A DNA stretch of 18,558 nt. Source: Candidatus Saccharimonadota bacterium (GTDB lineage: Bacteria > Patescibacteriota > Saccharimonadia > Saccharimonadales > UBA4665). Position 1 is the first letter of the stretch, and every line of letters starts with the position of its first letter. The translations under genes were made by a program, and so were the position numbers. The notes under the pieces are model-generated. The model had not been told where the DNA came from. It did not search any database and saw only the letters and a program-made list of their open reading frames with translations. The stretch lies in the NCBI GenBank assembly GCA_028289265.1, contig JAQGGU010000043.1, forward strand, positions 1 through 18,558, read 5' to 3'. Shown here piece after piece: positions 5,965-12,069 of the stretch.

Positions 5965-5970
5965 TTGGCC

Positions 5971-6007
5971 AAATAAAAAGCCCCAGCTGTGCTGAGGCAT
6001 TTTATTT
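5971..6007 (-). terminator. Terminator of tRNA-Lys (probably bidirectional)
   Basis: AAATAAAAAGCCCCAGC pairs with GCTGAGGCATTTTATTT around a TGT loop, with two mismatches. On the minus strand the hairpin ends in CTTTTTATTT directly after the tRNA CCA. It has the same position relative to a T-arm-like sequence as the terminator at 4765-4801. Confidence 0.8.
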
Positions 6008-6083
6008 GGAGGGTCCAGTGGGACTCGAACCCACGACACCCTGCTTAAAAGGCAGGTGCTCTAACCGGCTGAGCTATGGACCC
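6007..6083 (-). tRNA. tRNA-Lys (anticodon UUU), CCA encoded
   Basis: The full cloverleaf is readable on the minus strand. The acceptor GGGTCCA pairs with TGGACCC. The D-arm is GCTCAGCCGGTTAGAGC, the anticodon arm CCTGC-CTTTTAA-GCAGG has anticodon TTT, and the T-arm is GTGGG-TTCGAGT-CCCAC. The gene-encoded CCA occupies 6007-6009. The discriminator base is U rather than the A usual for bacterial tRNA-Lys. Its terminator begins right after the CCA. Its last 18 bp are duplicated at 5830-5847, which marks it as an integration site. Confidence 0.95.
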
Positions 6084-6120
6084 TTAGTAAGGAGACAAAC
6101 CTACGGTTTTTCTCATCGCG

Positions 6121-6147
6121 CCGGCAAAATCGAATAGATTTTGTCGG
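6121..6147. repeat. Hairpin in the tRNA-Lys leader
   Basis: CCGGCAAAATC-GAATA-GATTTTGTCGG forms an 11-bp stem with one G-T pair. The outer part of its right arm can also pair with ATTTTGTCGG near 6200-6210. The rest of 6084-6241 holds no convincing gene. A TTG-started 40-codon frame behind AAGGAG runs into the tRNA and is not supported further. Confidence 0.45.
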
Positions 6148-6215
6148 GCTGCTCTTTTCCCTTCCCGCATGCAAAGCTGTTACTTTTTGCGTTTGAGCCG
6201 ACAAAATAACTCCTT

Positions 6216-6245
6216 ATATTATCTGTATTTTTACCGAAAAGTCAA
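6216..6245 (-). promoter_or_regulatory. Possible promoter upstream of tRNA-Lys
   Basis: -35 TTGACT (6240-6245, overlapping the stop of the kinase gene) and -10 TAATAT (6216-6221), 18 bp apart on the minus strand. It would leave a leader of about 125 nt before the tRNA, which is long for a tRNA gene, so this is tentative. Confidence 0.35.
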
Positions 6246-7831
6246 TCGGCTGCTTTAGCCGTAGTTTGTTGGGCCAAAGGTATCTTGATCGTAAAGGTTG
6301 ATCCTTTGCCAACTTCAGATTTAACAGCGATCTTACCCTTGTGTAGTTCAATGACCTGTTTTGCCCAATAGAGACCTAGCCCAGTACCGCCCACAATGGC
6401 AGACAGCGGGTTGTCGATACGGGAGAACTTCTTGAATAAGTTCTTGCAATCTTCTTCGCCAATACCGACACCTTCGTCCTTAATGCTCACTATCAGATGC
6501 TTCTTAGTAGCTTCAACGTCCAAGGTTATAGTCTTGCCCTCGGGTGAATACTTACTGGCATTATCAATGATATTTTCAAGGACCATGCGCATCAGATGTA
6601 CATCGATATACACGGTACCCTGAGATGGTTTATTGGCCCATGCGACCTTTTGCTTCCGTCCACGAATAACAGAATCATGCTCACGCACAACATCTTTAAG
6701 CAGGCGAACCATATCATATTTTTCTTCTTCAAGCCTTATCTTACCGGCGTCCACATACGCAACTTTCAAAAGATCATCCACGATCTTCAGCTGGCGTTCG
6801 TTGCTTTCATAGGCAATTTCAATCATTGACCGTATTTCATCCGGTACCGGCACACTGGCGTAGCCTTCTAAAATCATCGCCAGATACTGCTTCACGCCCG
6901 TAGCCGGTGTCCGGAGCTGGTGTGAAGCAAGTGATATAAATTCATCCTTCGCCTTATTGATTTCAACCAGTTGACGCCGTTGCTCAGTGAGAACCGCTTT
7001 CTGACGTTCCAAACGCTGTTGGCGCCTTTGAGCTTGTTTAATATCATCGATATCTGTACTCGACCCAAGCCAACTAATAATATTTCCTTTTGCATCCCGC
7101 ATGGGTCGCGCGCGTGTCAAATGCCAGCGATATTTACCATTAGCAGCGCGGAAGCGGTGCTCATACACAAAAGGGTCACCAGTCGCAATAGATTGGTTCC
7201 ATGTCTTTATATTTTCTTCGTAATCATTAGGATGTAGGATCTCGCCGAATGTTTCAGGACGAATCTTTCCAATTGGTATCCCAGTATACTCGGACCATTG
7301 AGGATTAAAGTAGTTAATGAATCCTTTAGCGTCAGCAGTAAAAATCTTCTGAGGCATGGATTCAGCCATGAATCTAAGCCGCGCCTCGCTCTCGGCTAAG
7401 GCCCGTTCTATTTCCTTGCGCTTCGTGATATTGCGGAAATTACCCACAAGGGCATTTATCACTGGATTCTGCAGATGATTCACAATCGTTGCCTCCAGCC
7501 ATACCCACGAGCCATTCTTGTGCAGGACACGGTATTCAACGTCTATCCGGACGCCTTCTTTTTTTAAAAGCCTGGCGTATTGTCTTTTAAACTCGGGCAA
7601 ATCATCTGGATGGGCATAATCGAGGGGTCTCAGACCTAGCACCTCGCTCGGATCATATCCTAAGACGTTCTTTACAGAATCACTACTGTAGATAATATGC
7701 CCTGCTTCGTCCAACAGCTGCACTGCATCTGTGCTCTTTGCAAAAAGCGTACGGAATCGTTCCTCACTTTGAATTAGCGTATTGTACTGCTCGACTGGTA
7801 ATGTTTTTGGCATAATTTTCCGCCTGTTCAT
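6242..7831 (-). CDS. Cytosolic PAS-PAS sensor histidine kinase
   Basis: 529 residues. Two PAS/PAC modules lie at about 20-138 (SEERFRTLFAKSTDAVQLLDEAGHI, ending NFRNITKRKEIE) and about 145-267 (ARLRFMAESMPQKIFTADAKG, ending WLGSSTDIDDIKQAQ). A coiled linker at about 265-293 leads to the HisKA domain with H-box ISLASHQLRTPATG, phospho-acceptor His304. The ATPase core shows the N-box VLENIIDNASKYSPEG (about 417-432), G1 DEGVGIG (452-458), F-box LFKKFSRID and G2 GGTGLGLYWAKQVI (481-494), so the kinase looks active. There is no membrane segment, so the signal is probably cytosolic. No response regulator gene is adjacent, so the kinase is an orphan here. The second possible start (MPKTLPVEQ, residue 7) cannot be excluded. 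Confidence 0.92.
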   Translation of the reverse strand: MNRRKIMPKTLPVEQYNTLIQSEERFRTLFAKSTDAVQLLDEAGHIIYSSDSVKNVLGYDPSEVLGLRPLDYAHPDDLPEFKRQYARLLKKEGVRIDVEYRVLHKNGSWVWLEATIVNHLQNPVINALVGNFRNITKRKEIERALAESEARLRFMAESMPQKIFTADAKGFINYFNPQWSEYTGIPIGKIRPETFGEILHPNDYEENIKTWNQSIATGDPFVYEHRFRAANGKYRWHLTRARPMRDAKGNIISWLGSSTDIDDIKQAQRRQQRLERQKAVLTEQRRQLVEINKAKDEFISLASHQLRTPATGVKQYLAMILEGYASVPVPDEIRSMIEIAYESNERQLKIVDDLLKVAYVDAGKIRLEEEKYDMVRLLKDVVREHDSVIRGRKQKVAWANKPSQGTVYIDVHLMRMVLENIIDNASKYSPEGKTITLDVEATKKHLIVSIKDEGVGIGEEDCKNLFKKFSRIDNPLSAIVGGTGLGLYWAKQVIELHKGKIAVKSEVGKGSTFTIKIPLAQQTTAKAAD

Positions 7832-7882
7832 TATCTGTTGTATTTAGCATAACAAAGCACTAACGGAAGTGTAAGTGAAATA

Positions 7883-8392
7883 TCAGTGGTGGTGCTTGTT
7901 GCTATCCTCTTTTTGGGCCTTAGGCCGTTGCATCCATAGAAAGAGTAGACAGAGTAACGTACTAATACTCAGGATAAGCGTTTGCAAGTTTTCCAGTTCA
8001 TGCCAAAGCGCCAGCTGCGTAATCGAGCCGGTAAGCCCAGCTGACAGCAGCGGAACCGCCAGTAATACACCCAGCGTACTGACACCTGTGGCTGGCAAAA
8101 TATTGAAAGCAAGTTTGGCATGGCCGCGCACCGAATGAATCATAATAAGCATCGTCAGGATTACTGGGAGCAGGAGCAAAATAAGGTTGATATACGACTG
8201 GCTTGGCGGCATCCCGCCAGGGGCGCGCGCCACACCGCTCGACAATAGCGTACCGGCATCGGGACCAATAAATTGCACTAGTACATTACCCAAACACAAG
8301 CTGAGAAACACGAGAGCCGCATTGATACGCAGTACCATCAACAGCACCAGTGGCGCGACGAGCAAAATAATAAGGATAATGAGCGGATCCAT
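7883..8392 (-). CDS. Small multispanning membrane protein of unknown function
   Basis: 169 residues with about five hydrophobic helices (roughly 4-20, 24-43, 66-87, 99-121 and 135-154). A loop with RAPGGMPPSQSY lies between helices 2 and 3, and the C-terminal tail is charged (QRPKAQKEDSNKHHH). No family is recognised. There are no catalytic motifs. The start ATG at 8392 has an AGGGAG touching it, too close for a standard ribosome binding site, and a TATAGT box 8 nt upstream, so leaderless expression is possible. It starts 31 nt after the end of the DUF192 gene and could also be read as the end of that operon. The 51 nt between it and the kinase hold nothing further. Confidence 0.7.
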   Translation of the reverse strand: MDPLIILIILLVAPLVLLMVLRINAALVFLSLCLGNVLVQFIGPDAGTLLSSGVARAPGGMPPSQSYINLILLLLPVILTMLIMIHSVRGHAKLAFNILPATGVSTLGVLLAVPLLSAGLTGSITQLALWHELENLQTLILSISTLLCLLFLWMQRPKAQKEDSNKHHH

Positions 8393-8423
8393 CTCCCTAA
8401 ACTATATAACATAAGCAGAATGT

Positions 8424-8918
8424 TTAGAAGTCCAGGGCGGCGCCGACATTGAGACTATGTTTCACAACCTCACCTGCGTCAAGCTCAATGACGTACTGCC
8501 CTTGAGCGCAAAATGTCTGGGGATACGTACTAGGGCTCAGACTCTCCTCGAGGTGCGTCACGTGCTTATTGGCAGAAACCCATATAATATCAATCGGGAA
8601 TCTCATATCCTTCATCCAGAAACACTGCTCGCCTTCGCGAGGGTACCAAAACAGCATCCCTTTGCTCTCTGCCAGCCTTTCCCTGCCTCCCAGTCCCTTT
8701 TCTTGTTGCTGCGGAGTAAAGGCTGTTTCAAGCACATAGCGCACTCCATCCAAGCGCAGCTGATAAGCTGACTTGGCAGAATTATTTTGAGTAGACATAG
8801 ACTGGAACGGCCAAAAACTGGCAAGCAGCGCTGCTACTACCAATAATCCACCCACCACCACACAAAAAAGAAGAGGTTTAGGCGCCGACTTTATCTTTTT
8901 TAGGCTTGCTTTTCGCAT
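8424..8918 (-). CDS. DUF192 family protein, membrane-anchored
   Basis: 164 residues. A basic N-terminus is followed by one hydrophobic helix (about 14-36), a Ser/Asn linker, then the DUF192 domain (about 51-164). Conserved patterns are visible: EKGLGGRERLAESKGMLFWYP (about 73-93, given in part), CFWMKDMRFPIDIIWV (99-114) and YVIELDAGEV (142-151). DUF192 proteins are small beta-barrel-like domains of unknown function, often exported. The helix suggests an outward-facing, membrane-tethered form. The start overlaps the end of rimK by 41 bp, a long overlap. A later start would remove the anchor, and the helix after the basic residues argues for the longer form. It is the last gene of the ligase/peptidase operon, but a functional link is only implied by position. 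Confidence 0.85.
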   Translation of the reverse strand: MRKASLKKIKSAPKPLLFCVVVGGLLVVAALLASFWPFQSMSTQNNSAKSAYQLRLDGVRYVLETAFTPQQQEKGLGGRERLAESKGMLFWYPREGEQCFWMKDMRFPIDIIWVSANKHVTHLEESLSPSTYPQTFCAQGQYVIELDAGEVVKHSLNVGAALDF

Positions 8919-9783
8919 TGCGCTCTATGTACTCAATAATTTTAGTTGCCACGTCGCGTTTCGTCACGAGCTCCGGAGTCTTGATACTTGCCGATGAGTT
9001 GACTTCCAGTACCTTTGGACCGTCCTTAGAACGCATCATATCAACACCGCAGACCGGTAATCCCATAGCCTTGGCGGCCTTTATGGCTGTCTTTTCTTCT
9101 TCAGGGCTTAACTTGGTCGCTTTGCCAACACCACCCTGGTGGGTGTTTGATCGAAAGTCATCATCAAGACTCTGGCGCTCGATACTTGCTACGACGCGTC
9201 CGCCCACAACAAGCGCGCGGATGTCAGTACCTGCAGATTCAGCTACAAATTCCTGTACGATAAAATTCACACCCTCTACGTAAAAGGCCTGCATCACGGC
9301 CTTGGCTGCCTTGCGGGTTTCGGCCAGTACGACGCCGTTGCCGTGAGTACCACGGGCAACCTTGATAATTACCGGTGCGCCGCCAGCAAGCTCTACCACC
9401 TCGTCGAGATTAGCCGTCTCACGCGCGAAGACCGTCTTAGGAATCCCCACGTCCTGACGAGCTAGAATCTGGTAAGATCGGAGTTTGTCGCGAGAGCGGT
9501 TGATAGCTATTGAGCTAGCCGTCGTAAACGAGCCTTGCATCTCAAACTGGCGTACTACCGCAGTACCATACTTGGTATAACTCTGGGCGATACGCGGAAT
9601 AACGACGTCAAATTTTTCCAGCGCTTCACCACCATAGTAAATGACCGGCTTGCCACGCTCCATGGTCATGTAACACTTAGCGTAGTTAATGACCTTTACT
9701 TCATGGCCACGGGCTTCAGCTACTTCACGCAATCGCTTCGTGGTGTAGTTGGCGCTGCCTTTCGATAAGATAGCAATTCTCAT
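8878..9783 (-). CDS. rimK: RimK-type ribosomal protein S6 glutamate ligase (ATP-grasp)
   Basis: 301 residues, the same size as E. coli RimK (300) and clearly similar along its length: MRIAILSKGSANYTTKRLREVA, the PRIAQSYTKYGTAVVRQFEM segment (63-82, given in part) and ARQDVGIPKT. The ATP-grasp shows the nucleotide loop KVARGTHGNGVVL (141-153), QEFVAESAGTDIRALVVGGRVVASI (177-201, in part), the substrate motif DFRSNTHQGG (209-218), and the metal-binding end GVDMMRSKDGPKVLEVNSS (246-264). RimK adds glutamates to the C-terminus of S6 using ATP. The N-terminal signature strongly supports this subfamily, but the substrate in this organism is not shown. It lies 2 nt after the retropepsin gene, with GGGGAAG as ribosome binding site, and follows two other ATP-grasp genes in the operon. 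The lysine-rich tail (KSKPKKDK) is an addition. Confidence 0.88.
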   Translation of the reverse strand: MRIAILSKGSANYTTKRLREVAEARGHEVKVINYAKCYMTMERGKPVIYYGGEALEKFDVVIPRIAQSYTKYGTAVVRQFEMQGSFTTASSIAINRSRDKLRSYQILARQDVGIPKTVFARETANLDEVVELAGGAPVIIKVARGTHGNGVVLAETRKAAKAVMQAFYVEGVNFIVQEFVAESAGTDIRALVVGGRVVASIERQSLDDDFRSNTHQGGVGKATKLSPEEEKTAIKAAKAMGLPVCGVDMMRSKDGPKVLEVNSSASIKTPELVTKRDVATKIIEYIERNAKSKPKKDKVGA

Positions 9784-9785
9784 GT

Positions 9786-10253
9786 TTATTCTTCCCCTAG
9801 ATTAGCTTGCAACTCTTTTGAACGTCGTTTTTCCTCGGTGGTCAAACGCTTACCGAGCCTTACGATTACTATAAATCTACCGCTTAGGACGCTGCGGCCA
9901 ATAAGCACAGGATACACTTGCGACGACCTATCTGCGAGCGTAAAAGACGCACGTAAGCGCTTGCCGCCAATTTCTAGCAATAGTTTTACTACATAGCGTT
10001 CTTGGGCGATGCCGTTCGAGCTTGCTATCATCCGTTTATTGTATTGTTTCATTACAATTTTGCTACCTGTATAGTGATCACTTTCGACATCAAATAAGGT
10101 AAATGACAATATACCGTCCTTTTCCTCAATATTTGACGCCCAAATAGATGATGTTTTGGCACCAGTATCTATCCGCGCGTGGATCTTTTGCAGATTCAGC
10201 TGGGGAAAAGCTATTTCCTCAACACCACCGATAACTACAAGTTCATTATTCAC
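9786..10253 (-). CDS. RimB-like retropepsin (COG4067-type aspartic peptidase)
   Basis: 155 residues from a GTG at 10253. The open frame continues 33 codons further upstream, but that part overlaps the preceding gene. The GTG has AAAGGAG 7 nt upstream and overlaps the preceding stop by only 8 bp, so it is the better start. The active-site loop is ARIDTGAKTSSI (26-37) with Asp29, followed by the conserved end GRSVLSGRFIVIV (119-131). This fits the single-domain retropepsin family often annotated 'ATP-dependent zinc protease', which in several bacteria is encoded next to rimK (RimB). RimB-type proteins have been linked to trimming of glutamate tails made by RimK. Here it sits directly upstream of rimK, which fits that pairing. 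The final VDV of the usual motif is IVIV here. Confidence 0.8.
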   Translation of the reverse strand: MNNELVVIGGVEEIAFPQLNLQKIHARIDTGAKTSSIWASNIEEKDGILSFTLFDVESDHYTGSKIVMKQYNKRMIASSNGIAQERYVVKLLLEIGGKRLRASFTLADRSSQVYPVLIGRSVLSGRFIVIVRLGKRLTTEEKRRSKELQANLGEE

Positions 10254-11148
10254 CTTGCTGCTCCTTTTGCTTGCGCTGCATCGCTTCAATAATCTGTCCT
10301 GCGATATCAATACCTGTAGGTTCCTCCGCACGCGGGAAATAACATGGTACATTCACTTCCGCAAGTAAGGGTTCGCCAGTTTCTTGATCGACCAATATAT
10401 CCACACCACCTAATATACTAGAGCGAAGGGAGACACCCTCTAAGGCAAGATTAACTATAGATTCATCTAACGTGGAATGATCTATTGATGTCACCACCGG
10501 CTCGGCTACAGCATTCGTACGAAAATCATTATCCGGCTTGTGATACTCGATAGCAGCGGCAACGCGCCCTTCTATAACTATCAAACGATAGTGGCGATAC
10601 TCAGCCAAATACTTTCTTAGGATAACGTTGTATTTGTCGTAACTGACGCTAGAAAGCTCGGTGCGCAGATCATCTATAGTGTCGACCTTTTGTACGCCGC
10701 GGCCATGACTCATGCCAAGCGCTTTCAGAATAATAGGGAAACCACCGAGATTACCAACCCGTTCATTAAGCTCGGCATTAGACATATTGACCCATGTCTC
10801 ATCCACGACACTGGTGGGAATGATTCGCATACCGTTCGCAAACTGCTGGTTGAGTTCGTAATTTACTTTACGAGGATAGGCGATAGTTTGCGGGTAATAC
10901 ATGGTAGTCAGCATGTCCCCATGTACACTTGCCAGCATCGCCTCCATAGCGCCCGCTTTAGCAGAAAGGCTAATGCGATACAGCAAAGAGTTTGGCTCAA
11001 ATTCCATTGTCCGCAAATCATCCAGCGTAATATCCTCATTAACCAGCCGGTGGTACTCTATCCCCCGAGCGAGCGCGGCTTTTTCAAGAGATATATCAAC
11101 GCCATGTACACCTACTTGGTCTCCGGCTACAATTGCATAGAGTATCAT
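10246..11148 (-). CDS. ATP-grasp ligase B, RimK-like superfamily, substrate unknown
   Basis: 300 residues. The N-terminal half (1-110) is not RimK-like in sequence. The ATP-grasp core shows LKALGMSHGRGVQKV (141-155), which resembles the RimK nucleotide loop, EYRHYRLIVIEGRVAAAIEY (183-202), DFRTNAV (208-214) and GGVDILVDQETGEPLLAEVN (247-266), so catalytic residues for ATP and magnesium seem to be present. It probably makes an amide bond between a carboxylate and an amine, with unknown partners. The ATG shares one base with the upstream stop (TAATG) and has GGAGAT as ribosome binding site, so it is coupled to ligase A. It differs enough from rimK and ligase A to imply a different substrate. 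Confidence 0.8.
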   Translation of the reverse strand: MILYAIVAGDQVGVHGVDISLEKAALARGIEYHRLVNEDITLDDLRTMEFEPNSLLYRISLSAKAGAMEAMLASVHGDMLTTMYYPQTIAYPRKVNYELNQQFANGMRIIPTSVVDETWVNMSNAELNERVGNLGGFPIILKALGMSHGRGVQKVDTIDDLRTELSSVSYDKYNVILRKYLAEYRHYRLIVIEGRVAAAIEYHKPDNDFRTNAVAEPVVTSIDHSTLDESIVNLALEGVSLRSSILGGVDILVDQETGEPLLAEVNVPCYFPRAEEPTGIDIAGQIIEAMQRKQKEQQGE

Positions 11149-12059
11149 TATTGCATCTCCTTTCCTAAGCTCAATAGATACTCGCTATAAAACCTCTGCT
11201 TTTTATCTACCATAACTCCACTGGCCAGGGAGGGAGTAGAATTCGTCTCAAGTATACACCAGGACCCGTCATTGGCGAGCAGCACATCAACTCCGGCTAT
11301 TGTCCGTTTTGTAAGCTTAGCCGCCTTTTTAGCGGTCTCAATGATGGCGGGGTCAACATTCCGTGCATCAATTTCGATAGCTTCACCTCCCTGCGAAGTA
11401 TTATTCAAATGAGTTCCAGCTACGGCAGTTTTTTGAAATACCATCGGTATCATGTCAGGGCCAAATGTCAGCACACGTAGCTCTCCCTTATTTCGAATAA
11501 AAGGCTGTGCCACATACCCCTGGTTTTCTTGCAAGAGAATTTTCTCAAGCTGCTTTTTATCCTGGATTAAGTAATTGTCTTTACCCTTAATGCCATTGTT
11601 GTGCTTCAAGATAAAAGGATACACGGGCGCATGTGTTTCGAGATAAGCAAATAGGTTACTGTTACGCGGCGAACTTACGAAATCGGGCGTGGGTATGCCA
11701 TTGATTGCATACAGAAGCCCCTGGCTGACCTTACCAAAATACGACATATTGGAATCTCCCTCATTTATGAAGCGTATGCCGTAATGTCCGCAATATAGCT
11801 GTAAAGCCGATGCATAATCCGGGAACATATTCGCATTTCGTAAGTGGAAAACCGTGTATACGTCTTTAAGCTCATTACCTTGCAATTGAATCCCAGGAAT
11901 ACCATCCGTGACTGTAAAAATAAGCTCCTGGACCGCACAAAATGAAAGATGCAGGTTGTCATGACTGGCGTTTATTCCATCCATAAACTTTTGCACTACA
12001 GGCCGTTGCAAAGAACGGGCTTCATCTTTAATGTTGGAGATAATGAGTACTTTTTGCAT
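11148..12059 (-). CDS. ATP-grasp ligase A, divergent, substrate unknown
   Basis: 303 residues. The frame reaches back to 12089, but I chose the ATG at 12059 (MQKVLIISNIKDEAR), which has AAAGGA 6 nt upstream and avoids overlap with the peptidase gene. ATP-grasp features: FILKHNNGIKGKDNYLI (149-165) with Lys152 and the nucleotide loop, AQPFIRNKGELRVLTFG (184-200), HLNNTSQGGEA (217-227), and the metal-binding end AGVDVLLANDGSWCILETNSTPSL (255-278, in part). The middle part FHLRNANMFPDYASALQLYCGH (71-92) resembles the domain that positions the second substrate in this superfamily. The HNNGIKGKDN loop is different from that of RimK. It probably links an amino acid to a peptide or protein. It follows the zinc peptidase gene by 10 nt in the same operon. 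Confidence 0.78.
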   Translation of the reverse strand: MQKVLIISNIKDEARSLQRPVVQKFMDGINASHDNLHLSFCAVQELIFTVTDGIPGIQLQGNELKDVYTVFHLRNANMFPDYASALQLYCGHYGIRFINEGDSNMSYFGKVSQGLLYAINGIPTPDFVSSPRNSNLFAYLETHAPVYPFILKHNNGIKGKDNYLIQDKKQLEKILLQENQGYVAQPFIRNKGELRVLTFGPDMIPMVFQKTAVAGTHLNNTSQGGEAIEIDARNVDPAIIETAKKAAKLTKRTIAGVDVLLANDGSWCILETNSTPSLASGVMVDKKQRFYSEYLLSLGKEMQ

Positions 12060-12069
12060 AGGGGATCCT

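Noticed and set aside
5790..5972. Minus-strand 60-codon open frame with RGLEPTTW
   Set aside because: It runs through the T-arm hairpin, alpha repeat, tRNA 3'-end copy and the promoter of gene B, so it is an artefact of those elements.
5861..5972. A second complete tRNA on the plus strand ending at GGCCA
   Set aside because: The T-loop is one base short and no matching 5' acceptor strand, D-arm or anticodon arm can be found.
5808..6137. Plus-strand open frame containing VGLEPTTPCLKGRCSNRLSYGP
   Set aside because: It is the translation of the reverse strand of the tRNA-Lys gene, a familiar artefact of gene callers.
6084..6204. TTG-started small frame (SAQTQKVTALHAGREK...) behind AAGGAG upstream of tRNA-Lys
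   Set aside because: It continues into the tRNA, has biased basic content and contains hairpin sequence. More likely the untranslated leader.
10254..10352. 33-codon N-terminal extension of the retropepsin
   Set aside because: It lies within the coding sequence of ligase B, and a GTG with a good ribosome binding site at 10253 gives the usual family N-terminus.
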